Under the pieces are notes generated by a model. The model had not been told where the DNA came from, did not search any database, and saw only the letters and a program-made list of their open reading frames with translations. 64,000 nucleotides of DNA from Chaetoceros tenuissimus. Taxonomy: Eukaryota; Bacillariophyta; Thalassiosirophyceae; Chaetocerotales; Chaetocerotaceae. Of this stretch, positions 42,766 through 53,640 are shown piece by piece. Made by a program: the position numbers and the translations under genes. How positions within the stretch are numbered: position 1 is the first letter of the stretch; each line of letters starts with the position of its first letter. The stretch spans positions 992,001 to 1,056,000 of the forward strand of contig BLLK01000046.1 in the NCBI GenBank assembly GCA_021927905.1, in the 5' to 3' direction.

Positions 42766-44367
42766 CTAATAGAAATCGGTGTAGTAAAGATTGTTCAATT
42801 GATTCTGCTCTTCTTCTAATCGCTTTCTCAATTCTAGGGCCAAATTTGCACCACTGACCCCAGTAATCGTTGCTGCATTGTCTTGCATATTCACATCACC
42901 TACTGCTTGGTCTACATGAGGTACTGCATCATGAATTTTGACTTCATCAATCATTTCTCGAACTTCATGTTCAACGTTCTGCATTTCTGTGATCTCCTTC
43001 CCTTCCTTAGTTTCTTTCGATGGAGATGGAGTGATGACAACACCATCATTAGTTTCATATTTAGACGTCTGTCTACTAAGTTTCTGTCTAAGTTCCTTAG
43101 CTAGAGTGACGCCCAAGGCTCCACTGATAGTATGATGCTGTCTTCCAAGATGTCCTTCTTCATCAAGTACACTCTGTTGATAATTCTCATGAGCAGTATT
43201 CACAGGGACTGACCACTGCAATGCTGGTGGCGTTTTCTCTATTTCTTCACGCTGTACACGCCAGCTTGCTGGGCCTATTTGAAACTTTGACAAAATAGTT
43301 TTTCCCAAAACAACATCTTCATATTCTTTTGCAAGAGCCAATAGACGAACATGCAAGTCTTTGGGCATATTTTCAGCATCACCTACAACTCTGTAAAGTG
43401 TCGAATGCACAATATCATTCACAAATGGCTCCTTCAACGGCAAGTCATGATCTGCCAATCTATTTCGTACAATATCTCTTGCTTCATTAATGTCCAGAGA
43501 AGGAACACCTACCATGAGCAACCCAGTTCCAACCGCAATGACTCCCACATATGTAATATGCATTGCAGAATCAAGTCCTCCAACCATGAGACTATCCTTT
43601 ACACAATCAAGATACTCTTGTGAAAAATACACTGGGTCTTGTTTCGATTCAATTTCTGCTTCATAATCTGGAAAGCCGACAAGTTGCATCAAAGTCCAGT
43701 GCAATTGTCCCCCACCTACTTCAGGTTGTTCTTCACTAAAGGTCAAACCATACTCTCCAAATTCATTCTTGAGTCTTTCTTGTAATTTATAAAATTCAGG
43801 CGTCCATCTATTCATTTTTGGACTGTTTAGAATGGCACTAATGGCCAGACATCTTCGATCATCTACAGTTACATCTCCATTCAAGGATACAGCTGACTTT
43901 TGAACAGGATCTGTCAATGATTGTGCAGCCTGTTGTGCTTTTTGATCTGGAATAAAGAATGGATCTGATCGCATAGTTCCTTGATTTGTGATTGCTTTAA
44001 TTTGTCTAGATCGCATTTCACTGTAGATTTCTTTCAGTTTACGTTCGGCTGGTTCATGGGTTGGCCTTGTTGGATATTCTGAATGATGCTTTGGGTTCTC
44101 CTGTTTGGGAGGACTTGCAAAGTTTGAGCCAAGGATAGACGACATGATATTACTAGTAAAGAGTAATTTGTCGTCGCCTATAATGCTTTTACTTAGTGGA
44201 TGCGATGCAATTGCAAAAGTAACAAAACTGCAATAGAACACAAGTATGAGTAGTAGTGATGACACTAATAGGTCTGGTCCTTCATAAGGCTGAAGGTCTT
44301 CTTTTGCGGGCTCCTTGAAAAGAAGCTGAAGGTGAGTGAGCAACCAAAAACAAGAGAACTTCAACAT
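42766..44367 (-). CDS. 2H phosphoesterase-like protein with N-terminal membrane helix
   Basis: This is a 533-residue protein. A hydrophobic helix lies at about residues 33-55 (LLVSSLLLILVFYCSFVTFA). A charged region follows, then a domain of about 170 residues with two HxT motifs: HWT at 223-225 and HST at 321-323. Two HxT/S motifs about 100 residues apart define the 2H phosphoesterase superfamily (LigT and relatives), which act on 2',3'-cyclic phosphates or related ends. I know of no close family match, so this is a fold-level call. The C-terminus repeats a short helix twice: SGALGVTLAKELRQKL and SGANLALELRKRL. If translation begins at the Met at 44145 the membrane helix is lost. Confidence 0.55.
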   Translation of the reverse strand: MLKFSCFWLLTHLQLLFKEPAKEDLQPYEGPDLLVSSLLLILVFYCSFVTFAIASHPLSKSIIGDDKLLFTSNIMSSILGSNFASPPKQENPKHHSEYPTRPTHEPAERKLKEIYSEMRSRQIKAITNQGTMRSDPFFIPDQKAQQAAQSLTDPVQKSAVSLNGDVTVDDRRCLAISAILNSPKMNRWTPEFYKLQERLKNEFGEYGLTFSEEQPEVGGGQLHWTLMQLVGFPDYEAEIESKQDPVYFSQEYLDCVKDSLMVGGLDSAMHITYVGVIAVGTGLLMVGVPSLDINEARDIVRNRLADHDLPLKEPFVNDIVHSTLYRVVGDAENMPKDLHVRLLALAKEYEDVVLGKTILSKFQIGPASWRVQREEIEKTPPALQWSVPVNTAHENYQQSVLDEEGHLGRQHHTISGALGVTLAKELRQKLSRQTSKYETNDGVVITPSPSKETKEGKEITEMQNVEHEVREMIDEVKIHDAVPHVDQAVGDVNMQDNAATITGVSGANLALELRKRLEEEQNQLNNLYYTDFY

Positions 44368-44576
44368 GTGAAAAGAAACTGAAAGAAAGAGGAAGAAAAG
44401 AAGGTGTAATGTTGAAAAAGAACTTAGTACGACTGAAAGAGAGCTGAAGCTTAAAAGAAAGCACCAGCAGAAGCAGCAAGAACATCATCATCAATCAAAA
44501 GAAGGCTGAAGTCGTCATCGACCAAGAACAAGTTATATATTTCACACACTAATCAAAATCGTAAAAAAAAATTCAA

Positions 44577-45716
44577 ATGAGGAGCCTTAGAGATCACTTA
44601 TTACGAGGAGGAAGACATGAAAGAATCCCAACAAATGAAGAGCCTGAACATGAGCACGACATGTCAATTCCATTAGGGAACAACATTCACAGACCGACTT
44701 CCCCTTCTGATTCACATGGAAACACTGCAAATGGAAATGATACCAGCAACACCCACACTAGCGACGAGGAGCAAAATGTTTCGTCCAGCCATGATTCTTC
44801 TCCAGGCATGACTCCAGAAGAGGCTTCATCGTCGTCAAATACCCAAGAGAACACAACACATGATTCAAATCAAGGGATGCCTCATCATCACAACGAAGAC
44901 GACGTACCGCACATTTTATCAGCTGAAATGTCTGAATTACTAGTAGAACTTGAACAATATCGAAAAAGAACTACGATATGGTTCTTCTTCCAATCCTTTT
45001 TCTTACTCAGATTATGGATTTCTGCTTTTGACGAGGATGCTGATCCAATCATTATAGTGTTTGCCTCCTTGTTGACTGTCTACCTTATTGCATGGAGGTT
45101 AGGTCGAGCCTTTGGAGCATATGATATTCATGCCAGAATCTCAGCGCAACAGGGTAGAGAACATGCACTTCGAGAAGAAGCGGATGAACATGAGAATGAA
45201 ATGACTTCGAGAGAGAGAGGAAGTAGACGGGAACGGAGAAGACGGAGAATTCGAATGGAAGATGTTGATCACTGGGATCTAAGCTTTGCCAGAAATCGTG
45301 ATCATATTGACTTGGGAGTGCTTTCTTTTCAAGCACAAATGGCAATTGCAATCATGGAAAGTCAAAGACACATTATTGAAACGGGAGGCTATGGAAGACC
45401 TGAAGGAGATGAGGAAGAACAGAAAGGTGTCAGTGTTGAGACCAAGAAGAAATGGGAAACTTTTGAATATGATGTGAATCATCCAAAGGTGAAGGAATGT
45501 CCTGACTTGAAGCCAGACAAACTTGAAGAGCCTTCCTGCTGTATTTGCCTGTGCGAATATGAGAAGGGAGAGTCTCTTTATCAATTGAATTGTGGTCACG
45601 TCTACCACAAAGAATGTATTGATGGATGGTGTGAAAGCCATACTAGATGTCCTCTCTGTAACTTTGAACTCGAAAAAGAAGATACTAAAGAAGAAGGTAC
45701 TGCAGAGATTGTCTAG
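44577..45716 (+). CDS. RING-H2 E3 ubiquitin ligase, membrane protein
   Basis: This protein has 379 residues. The N-terminus is Ser/Asn/His-rich and disordered. Two membrane helices lie at about residues 135-175 (WFFFQSFFLLRLWIS and IIIVFASLLTVYLIAW). An Arg/Glu-rich cytosolic stretch follows. Near the end is a complete RING-H2 finger: CCICLCEYEKGE, then CGHVYHKECIDGW and CPLC, giving the C3H2C3 ligand order. RING-H2 proteins recruit E2 enzymes for ubiquitin transfer; with membrane helices this one may act in ER or endomembrane quality control. Substrates are unknown. Confidence 0.88.
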   Translation: MRSLRDHLLRGGRHERIPTNEEPEHEHDMSIPLGNNIHRPTSPSDSHGNTANGNDTSNTHTSDEEQNVSSSHDSSPGMTPEEASSSSNTQENTTHDSNQGMPHHHNEDDVPHILSAEMSELLVELEQYRKRTTIWFFFQSFFLLRLWISAFDEDADPIIIVFASLLTVYLIAWRLGRAFGAYDIHARISAQQGREHALREEADEHENEMTSRERGSRRERRRRRIRMEDVDHWDLSFARNRDHIDLGVLSFQAQMAIAIMESQRHIIETGGYGRPEGDEEEQKGVSVETKKKWETFEYDVNHPKVKECPDLKPDKLEEPSCCICLCEYEKGESLYQLNCGHVYHKECIDGWCESHTRCPLCNFELEKEDTKEEGTAEIV

Positions 45717-45924
45717 TAGCTGGGCATGAAAGTACTCCCCCTTCAAATAAGTAGACTGGGATCAGTTTTTGACATCTTTAGATTTAGATGAGCTGATATC
45801 TCTTACACTTTCATTGAAGCGATGTATCATATCCAATGTACTATGGAGATCATTAAAATAATAAAAATACTTGTATATTGATTTTAACTTTGTGTTCCTC
45901 GTGAACCATCTATTTATGACTACA

Positions 45925-48707
45925 TTACAAATGTAGGATATTATAGTGTTGTTCAAACAACTCTAAACGTTCTTCATAGTCCTTGAATAAATTTCCTTCT
46001 TCATCAAATACAGGATATTTCCAGTGATTGGAAAATGCTTCAAATCGTTCTTCTTCAGTCGCTGACCTCGACATTAGAAGCGTCTTTGTTTCTGCTCTAT
46101 TACCTAGTAAGCGCATGTTGATTTCATGCCAATCAGAACTAGAAATTGGGAAAGCACCTACAAGACGTGGGGCATCTCTATAATTTCCACCGAAATGAGA
46201 TGTGGGTACTTTAGTCTCAATGCCTTGGACAACGACTTCCACACTGCCTCTACTACATTCAAATACCAATTCATCTCCGTGTTCACGGAGAACCTGGTAT
46301 ACTTTTACTTTCTTTAGATCAAGGAATGGAGCACCTTTACCAGCAACCTTGTAGATTTCTTTTTGTGTTCCTACAAGGCCTTTACAATCTTCCATGTTGA
46401 TTTTCCAATACGATCCGGCTGGTAAGACACCTTTGGTTGTAGCAGTTTCATAGCGTGTTCCAGCTGGGCGCCATGCATACGCCTCGGCTATAAGTTTTGC
46501 CAAACCGAACAGCCTAAAACATACATGAACAAGTGAGAATTTGTACCGCATAAACATTGCAAAATAATTGATATATACAAACTTACGAAATATTACCAGT
46601 GAGAACAATCACTCTAATATGCTCCTGAGCACTGGTAATATCGTCGTCTCCAGAAGTACACTTTATTTGCCACACAAGCTTCTTGCTTTCATTCTCGGAA
46701 GGAAATTCATTCTGGACCGACTGTATCTTTTCTTGTAAAGCCTCAATATTTTTCTGTGTGTAGTGTTCAAATCCCTCATTTGGTTTGTAATTTGCAGTAG
46801 CACTTTTGAAATTTGAAGTTTCCTTTCTGGTTTTCTTTTGACCATTTTCAGTACTGGCATTCGAAGAAGTCTTTCTCTTGCGTAGTCGCCAGTTGAAATT
46901 CAGCTTATACTCCTTACTACTCCATTTTTCAAACTTTTGTCTATAATGATCAAGGAGGCGATAGATTGCCAATCTCGCGGGAGACTCATCGTCAGTTTCA
47001 TCTACTTGATCTTGTGGTATACAATGTGGAATACTTATCCCAAGTTGTTCATCTGACAATTTGAGTAGGTGTAGTCTAAAATACTCACTGATATCTTTCA
47101 TCAATAATTCGACATCTTTTTTCACATTGTTATTCAGTAACCATTGTCTTGAAGGTTCGGACGATTCTGTATCTTCCACCACAAATTTGACAAGGGCTAA
47201 AGCTGTAGCAAACCTGTGATTCTGTCCAAACATGTGCAACATACCGTCATTCATGGCGTAGTCAATCTCATTCTCGAATACAGACACACACAAATTATTC
47301 CTCTCTTGACCTGTATCATAGCGTAAGATGTCTCTGCGTCGAAAGGTTTCATCAGTTCCTTCGTAGAAACGATCTTTCAATCTATGTTCAAACATGCGTA
47401 CAAGAGATGGAATCCAAATGATGTCTTTGTCAACTGGCATCAGTGATTTAGGAACAGGAGTCATCAAACTATCATCATTTGCACGAAATTGTCTCGAATC
47501 CGTCTCGGGTGTAACGTCTACAGCAGGTATTTTCCTTTCTGGGGTTGTAGAAATATCAGTGCTGGATGGAAAAGTTGTAGTCGCACTCTGAGTCACTTGT
47601 TCTCCCTTTGCGATTACTATGAAATCTCGACCATGTCTTTTGCTAAAGCGCCCTGCTCGCATCAAACAGTTTGGATAATGAATGTTATGTCGAAATAATT
47701 TGCGGAATGTGTTATGTAAATAGATTTCACTTACCACTGCCCTCACCATTCAAGTTTAAATTTGAGGCAAGCTTAGTCTTGAACATGGCCTCTTCAAATT
47801 CGGAAAGCTGCTCCTTAGGATTATCCATTTCAAACATGACTTCGACGCAAAACTCAAACTTTTCGTTATTATACGATCTCCCGGATTTGGAGATCAAGTC
47901 TTGCTCTGTTTCAGCATCATTAGGAACATGATAATTTTCGCCAGCATAAAGTCCTTTCTTCCAAGTGCAATGCTCTCCAATTTTGTTATTGATTTCCTTC
48001 AAATGCAGCATCTCCCAACCATTTACATATCTTTCAATGCCAAATTTTTCAATCCATTCCTTGACAAGCTCATCCATACGAATATCTTTGTAAATCGTCA
48101 TAGCTCCTATTGTTACAACATCTCCTTTTTGATTCTCTAGAATCCATTTCTTATAGTTTGCCCATGTTAGGTTTGATTCATCACCGCCATCCTGCAGCAA
48201 TTTTTTAAAGAATTTATTTTTCAAGTGAATGTCTCCCGCTATAGCCATCGATCTCATCATGTATTCAGAAAGTAGTTTGTCATCTTCAATTTTAGTAGAC
48301 TTGAACTGTTCACGATCCACTTTCAAAATAAGACCAATTTGATCAGGGCATGCATCATAAATTATTGCAGCAGCAATCTCTTCAGGTTCCAGGTACGTTT
48401 CTTCGATTTCGTGTTGATGGACTTCATTCAATCTTGACAGCCATTTTGCAAACTCATCAAGTGAAGCCTTTGCACCTGGGAAGCAGGAAATCTTTGGTAA
48501 GTTATCCGTATGATCCCAATCTTCTTCCAAAGGACCAAATCTGAAATCCCATTCTGAAACAGACAACTCATAGTCATCAAGTAACGGATGCCATTTGTTC
48601 AATAGATACAAGATCTTGTTCCTATCTTCCTGCAAAGCCTCTTTTGACGAGCACAAGCGTCTCTGATCTAAATAGTCCTCCTCTCTATGGTCAAATAATC
48701 GTACCAT
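45925..48707 (-). CDS. Unrecognised 875-residue protein, three exons
   Basis: Exons are 48707-47735, 47652-46587 and 46513-45925. Both introns are GT-AG (82 and 73 bases) and the joined frame is 876 codons with the stop. I recognise no domain. The first 325 residues are acidic and helical with many Trp. Residues about 340-390 are Ser/Thr-rich. About 390-560 are helical again (SLVRMFEHRLKDRFYEGTDE). A Lys/Arg-rich nuclear-localisation-like stretch (RLRKRKTSSN, KKTRKE) lies near 610. The C-terminal 200 residues look folded and beta-rich. There is no signal peptide or membrane helix, so a nuclear or cytosolic location is likely. It converges with the RING gene. Confidence 0.75.
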
Positions 48708-48978
48708 GGTTTAGTTGTTGATTTTGAAGTGTAATGTAAAGAGTGCAATAGGAAATGTTTAAAAAAGTTGAAAATTCACGACATGCAAAATGCAAAGCTA
48801 AATCAACAAATCTAGTGGATTTAAAAATTTTAAATAGCTATTTTTATCTCATGACAGGTGTCACGGAAGAAGTGACGCAGAAGGGGAGAACACAACTTTA
48901 ATCTCATGTGCTTCAAAAAAGCTTCATCTAGTTCCATAGTCTTAGCTTCTTTCATTCATTCATCGATAGACTTTCGAG

Positions 48979-49983
48979 ATGGTTATAGATCAAAAGAGAC
49001 CGTCCATATGGATGCTTGTTGCAATTTTGCAGGTTTATGTATGGATCTACGAAGTACCAGTAAGTTCTGCTTCATATAACATGGGATTCTTCTCATTTTA
49101 TTCAATGAATACTAACCCGAACCTGTATCTTTGTTGAAACCAGAAAATTTGCAAACCCTTTTGGACCAATACATTTGCCAACTACTCCGATGAGACCTCA
49201 GAGTTCATCTTAAATTTGAGCGTAATTCTTTTCTTCCTCTGTTATGTTGCAGCGATGATTCCAGTCTACTATTTTGCTCAACATCCGTGGATTGATCAAT
49301 ATAAAATTCAAAAGGATAAACCATGGCCTTGGCTAAGTAAAGATGAAAAGACTCGAAATGATTTCTGGAAACTGACAAAACGCTCGGTCAAATTCATATC
49401 ATTCAATATCTTTTTTCTTGTACCTGTCATGAGCTATGGAAAAATCATGATTTTATCCAAACTCAACATGGGAGGAACATCGTTTGCAACTGATGAGGAG
49501 TCATGGCCAAAACCATTCAGATCATTCATAGATTGTATCATATTGAGTATCATTCATGAGTTTGGTTTCTATGCAACTCATAGGCTATGTCATGTGTATC
49601 CTTTTCTATACAAATATCACAAAGTACATCATGAATACAAAATGAATGTGGCATGGTGTGCTCAGCACAATCACCCTGTGGACTTTATTCTTTCCATCGG
49701 AGGACCGGGATTACTGTTTATATCGTTGTATCCATGTCATTCCATGACTCAATTCCAGTTCATTTTATGGGTCATGTATGCGAACCTAGATGATCATTGT
49801 GGATTTAGTTTTCCTTGGAGTCCAGTGAGATGGTTTCCATTTGCAGCTCCAACAGATGAACATGAATTTCATCATTCCAAGAATATTGGCTGTTTTGGAT
49901 CCAAACTAGATATTTACAATCGTTTGCTAGGAGGTCATGAACATTATTTAAAATGGAATGAAAAGAGACAAAAAGCGCAGTAA
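48979..49983 (+). CDS. Fatty acid hydroxylase / sterol desaturase family membrane enzyme, two exons
   Basis: Exon 1 is 48979-49059 (27 codons) and exon 2 is 49144-49983; the intron is 84 bases and the product has 306 residues. Exon 1 supplies the first membrane helix, and exon 2 alone has no ATG at its start. The di-iron histidine boxes of the family are all present: HEFGFYATHRLCH, HKVHHEY and DEHEFHHSKN. Several hydrophobic helices surround them. Members include C-4 and C-5 sterol-modifying enzymes and fatty acid or sphingoid hydroxylases at the ER. Box spacing fits the C-4 sterol methyl oxidase-like branch, but the exact substrate is uncertain. Confidence 0.88.
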
Positions 49984-50183
49984 TTATAATTCTAAAGATA
50001 CGCTGTTGAGTTAGAAAACTAGTTCTACATTATTTTAGGGTCTACTAGGTCGATCGAGAAAGTAGACCGGATTTGTACAAAATGTAAAGATGGATGAAGT
50101 TGACCAGTGGTTCGGAGCAATAGCTAAATATGTATAGAAAGATCTGAAGCATTGCTTGACACGGTGTCAGAAAAGGAATTCAT

Positions 50184-50489
50184 CTACTTCTTGCCTCCAT
50201 AGCTTCTGGAAGTACTTCCAGAAGGGCTAGTGTACTGAGAGTAACCACTTCCGCTGTTGTAATAGGAGGATCCATTGTCGTTACTGTAGTAGTAGCTTCC
50301 ATTGGAGTTGGAATCTATAGGAAATGACAAGGTATGTTTAGAAGGTGCTTGAGAGAAAAGAATAATGAAGTAGTCTCAAAAAGAAGAAACCTGCAGTATC
50401 TACTTACAATGATAGGAAGATCCTCCTGAGCTATTGGTACCACCTGGGGTATTGTAACTATTTCCTTGACTGTTGGTTCCTCTTGGCAT
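50184..50489 (-). CDS. Small Gly/Ser/Tyr-rich conserved protein, two exons
   Basis: Exon 1 is 50489-50408 and exon 2 is 50314-50184, with a 93-base GT-AG intron; the joined frame gives 70 residues ending in GGKK. It is rich in Gly, Ser, Asn and Tyr. The central part HYSNSNGSYYYSN followed by GSSYYN..SG and YTSPSG matches a short conserved protein that I recall from fungi, plants and protists with no known role. There is no signal peptide or membrane helix. Because of the intron no long frame marks this gene. Confidence 0.75.
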
Positions 50490-50815
50490 GTTGACTGATT
50501 TGATTTTGGTAATGAATGATTTATGAGCAAATGAATGAAGTGAAGTAAAAGCTTCACAACTAACAACGTGGAAACTCGAAGAGAGAGATGGAAGATATGA
50601 GTCTTGTAAAGCCCAAATTTTGACACCACCTTAACCCTACTCTACACGGATACTTTGGATCCATTTTTCAAGTTGAAAATGCGAACTCAAATCATACTTA
50701 TTACCAATTAGACCTATCTTCCTTCATTTCACTTTGATTGACGACACATCATCTTTGCTTCCTCTTCAAAAATAAGTGTTCTCATAGTTATTAAAAATAT
50801 TACTATATAGCGTCC
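50490..50815. promoter_or_regulatory. Divergent promoter region
   Basis: This 326-base region lies between two divergent genes. ACTATATAG, a TATA-like element, sits just upstream of the start codon at 50816. No other structure is seen. Confidence 0.4.
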
Positions 50816-51898
50816 ATGAAATTTACTACATTATCTCTCTTCGCGCTGCTCACTACAGTGCAGGCATTTCAGTCTCCAGTACAACGTTCCAATGTCTACT
50901 CGTTGGCATCGCCTTCAAACTCATTTGGCTTCGCTCCATCCATCGTATCCAATAGCTACAAAGCATTCCCCTTGAAAATGTCAGAGGATGAAGATATGAA
51001 GGACGAAATTGAAGAGGTAGTAGAAGAAGGTGTTGAAAAAATGAAGGAGTCAATTGAAGACATGAGTAAAAACTATGACAAGTTGATTAATAAAGTCAAG
51101 GCAGTATCTCCCGAAAATGTTGGCAAGGTTAGGGGAAGAAAACAGAGAGTCATTACAGGGTATCGTTTATCCATGGCGCTGTTTGCTGTATTTGGTGCGG
51201 TGATTGCTGCTTTGTCACGTCAGCCATTTTATGGAACTGGACCTCTTTTGGCTGCTGGTGTGTCTTATATTTTGATTGGAGCGGCGCAGAATGATCGTTT
51301 GTCAAGTGATACTTACAAAAGATTGAATATTGGACTCTTTGAATTTGGTACTGTTGGTCTTCTTGCTGGGTATTTGATGAAGCTCTCACCTGCCTGGGGC
51401 ATTGCGTGTTTTATTGGTATCGTAAATTCCATCAAGGGATATGGATATGGTCTAAAGGGATGGGTTCTGCAAAACAATTCTGCAAAGGATGATTTGACTG
51501 AAGGAATGAAGGGTAATATTAAGACAATGACCAACATTCCAAATATCAAGAGTGCTGGTTATTTCTTGGGAACTGGAGCTGTTGGTTTCTTGAAGGTCGC
51601 AAAGCTATTGGAAGTATTTAATTTGATCAAGGACTCTGCAAATCCCAATACAATCGGCACTCGTCTTTTCCGTCTTTCCAAGCTCATGATTCTTACCATT
51701 ATCATGTTTACATTAAAGGATGCAGCTGATAGAGATCGCCTCGAGGGGACTACTTTTATCGAATTGAACTTTTTATCCTCAATTACATTTGCTATTTGGT
51801 CAACATATGAGAAGATTACTTCTCCTGTGGGAGGACTCTTTGCAGCATTATCTGCGTTCACTGCATTCAATGGAATTACTTCTCTATCGAAGAAGTAA
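50816..51898 (+). CDS. Plastid-type multi-pass membrane protein of unknown function
   Basis: This protein has 360 residues. A signal peptide (MKFTTLSLFALLTTVQAF) ends in QAFQSP, an ASAFAP-like motif, so import into the complex plastid is likely. A charged acidic helix follows at about 55-95 (DEEDMKDEIEE-type). Then come about six hydrophobic segments (LFAVFGAVIAAL, LLAAGVSYILIGAAQ, GTVGLLAGYLM, GIACFIGIVNSIKGYGYG, LMILTIIMFTLKDAA, ITFAIWSTYEKI). No transporter or enzyme family is recognised. The protein is probably in an envelope or thylakoid membrane. The frame is single and intact. Confidence 0.75.
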   Translation: MKFTTLSLFALLTTVQAFQSPVQRSNVYSLASPSNSFGFAPSIVSNSYKAFPLKMSEDEDMKDEIEEVVEEGVEKMKESIEDMSKNYDKLINKVKAVSPENVGKVRGRKQRVITGYRLSMALFAVFGAVIAALSRQPFYGTGPLLAAGVSYILIGAAQNDRLSSDTYKRLNIGLFEFGTVGLLAGYLMKLSPAWGIACFIGIVNSIKGYGYGLKGWVLQNNSAKDDLTEGMKGNIKTMTNIPNIKSAGYFLGTGAVGFLKVAKLLEVFNLIKDSANPNTIGTRLFRLSKLMILTIIMFTLKDAADRDRLEGTTFIELNFLSSITFAIWSTYEKITSPVGGLFAALSAFTAFNGITSLSKK

Positions 51899-52648
51899 AC
51901 TATAGTATGAAAGTGATGCATGCATGAAAGATCTAAAGTGCAAGTATGTGTGCTGGAGTTTAGATGGGGAATAATAGACGTAATACATAACCAACACGGC
52001 ATAAAGATTTCATTTCAGAGTGTCTAGGAAAATAGTAAAGTAGTAATTGTGAAGAACTAGGAAATTTCATGAGAGGTAAAATTGCGGACTTTACAGTAGT
52101 AAACATGTTATTAGATCAATACTACAAGATTATTTCTACTTGAAAGTGTAAAAGATGACCTTATTGGACACTTTCAAACTTGCTCTGTTTCTCCGTAATT
52201 TCAATATTATGATTTTTCTTCAGTATTTTCATCCTATGTTTTCAGCTTCGTCGCATCTGACAATACTCTGCGTTTTACTCCACTCATAAAGTTCAATGTC
52301 ACGTCGAAATCTAGTTTGTAGGTATTCAAAAAGTGTATCATTTGCTATACGATCGTTAAATTCATTTTGAATTTTGACATGGCTATTTTAGAAATATTTA
52401 CCCCCGACTTGTCAGGGATCATGACGTACATACTCAACTTTCTCACTTCTCTGTGGATTTCTTGATTTGATAGATAGTAATACTTCCTTCTTGCCATTTT
52501 CAATTGTGTGTTGAGGAGTATTCCCAGGTGTGCCTATTACTAAGTCAAGGTTTTAGTGAAAGAAACTAGAAAGCGTTGAAGTTCGCGAAAGAGTCCAATC
52601 TCGACAGACAGCGAAAAGATTTCCAGAATCCTTTTTACAGACTGGACA
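51899..52648. other. Intergenic region, about 750 bases
   Basis: I see no gene, RNA or repeat. It should contain the 3' end of the preceding transcript and the promoter of the acyltransferase gene. Confidence 0.5.
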
Positions 52649-53599
52649 ATGTCATCTGAATGTAGTAGACTCCGCTGGTTAGCGGGCATGTTCGCAGCAA
52701 GCATTTTTACATTGACATATATCTTTGCACCAATATATGTCTTCACTGCCATATTGGCCCTTTTATGTAGATATCCAAGTGGGAATTCATCAGCAATCTA
52801 CGCTATTCCACTAATTGTCTCAATATTGACTCCCCCAATGGCTGTACCTTGGTTGATGGATTGGCTTTCACCAATGCTTGATTATTTCCAGTTCGAAGCA
52901 ATCACTGAAGAAAAGGAAAAGCTTAGGGAAAGGATGGATAATGGAAAGAACTATATATTTTGTGCTCAGCCGCATGGAGTGATTTCTCTGTGTGGTATGT
53001 GTTCTGCGGTGGATAATGAACCAAAGTATAGAGTGATTAAGACAGCTGTTGCATCTGTTGTGCTTTCGTTTCCGATTCTTAAGAATGTAATGGGACTTTT
53101 TTCACTGACAGATGCAAGTAGTTCCAACCTACGCAAGATTCTAAAGAGACCAGGAATAGAGGGTTCCATTGTTCTCTATATTGGTGGAATGGCAGAACTA
53201 TTCAAATGCTGTCGTGAAGAAGAAAGACTTTATTTGAGTCAAAGAAAAGGTTTTATCAAGTTAGCACTTAGAGAAGGCATCGATATTGTTCCGATTTACC
53301 TCTTTGGAAATACTTCTGTGTTGTCTGTATTGAAACACGGACCATTGGCGAAAATAAGTCGTCGTCTCAAATTGAGTACTACAATCTTTTGGGGAAAATT
53401 TATGCTTCCTATTCCAAGAGATGATAAGCTTTTGTACGTAGCTGGAAAAGCAATTTCAATTCCAAAGATTGCAGAACCATCTCAAGAAGATATTGATAAG
53501 TACCACAAAATTTACGTTGGAGAAGTGGAAAGAATATTCAATACATACAAGTCTAGAGCTGGCCCATTGTACAAAGACAAAAAGCTCTTTATTGACTAA
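52649..53599 (+). CDS. DGAT2: Type 2 diacylglycerol acyltransferase (DGAT2 family)
   Basis: This protein has 316 residues, within the DGAT2 range. Hydrophobic N-terminal segments at about 8-75 anchor it in the ER. Family blocks follow: FCAQPHGVISLCG (usually HPHG; here the first His is Gln), RPGIEGSIVLYIGGMAEL, RKGFIKLALREGIDIVPIYLFGNT, and the C-terminal EPSQEDIDKYHKIYVGEVERIF. DGAT2 enzymes transfer an acyl chain from acyl-CoA to diacylglycerol, making the storage triacylglycerol of diatoms; relatives use monoacylglycerol or wax alcohols. The QPHG change keeps the second, functionally central histidine. A partial copy of its 3' end lies about 1 kb downstream. Confidence 0.9.
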   Translation: MSSECSRLRWLAGMFAASIFTLTYIFAPIYVFTAILALLCRYPSGNSSAIYAIPLIVSILTPPMAVPWLMDWLSPMLDYFQFEAITEEKEKLRERMDNGKNYIFCAQPHGVISLCGMCSAVDNEPKYRVIKTAVASVVLSFPILKNVMGLFSLTDASSSNLRKILKRPGIEGSIVLYIGGMAELFKCCREEERLYLSQRKGFIKLALREGIDIVPIYLFGNTSVLSVLKHGPLAKISRRLKLSTTIFWGKFMLPIPRDDKLLYVAGKAISIPKIAEPSQEDIDKYHKIYVGEVERIFNTYKSRAGPLYKDKKLFID

Positions 53600-53640
53600 T
53601 TCGAATTATTCCACTTTGATTTCTTTTACAGTTACTATTC

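Noticed and set aside
44282-44494. 70-codon minus-strand frame with Met/Leu-rich start
   Set aside because: It overlaps the start of the 2H-like gene in another frame and its composition is low complexity. An alternative first exon cannot be excluded.
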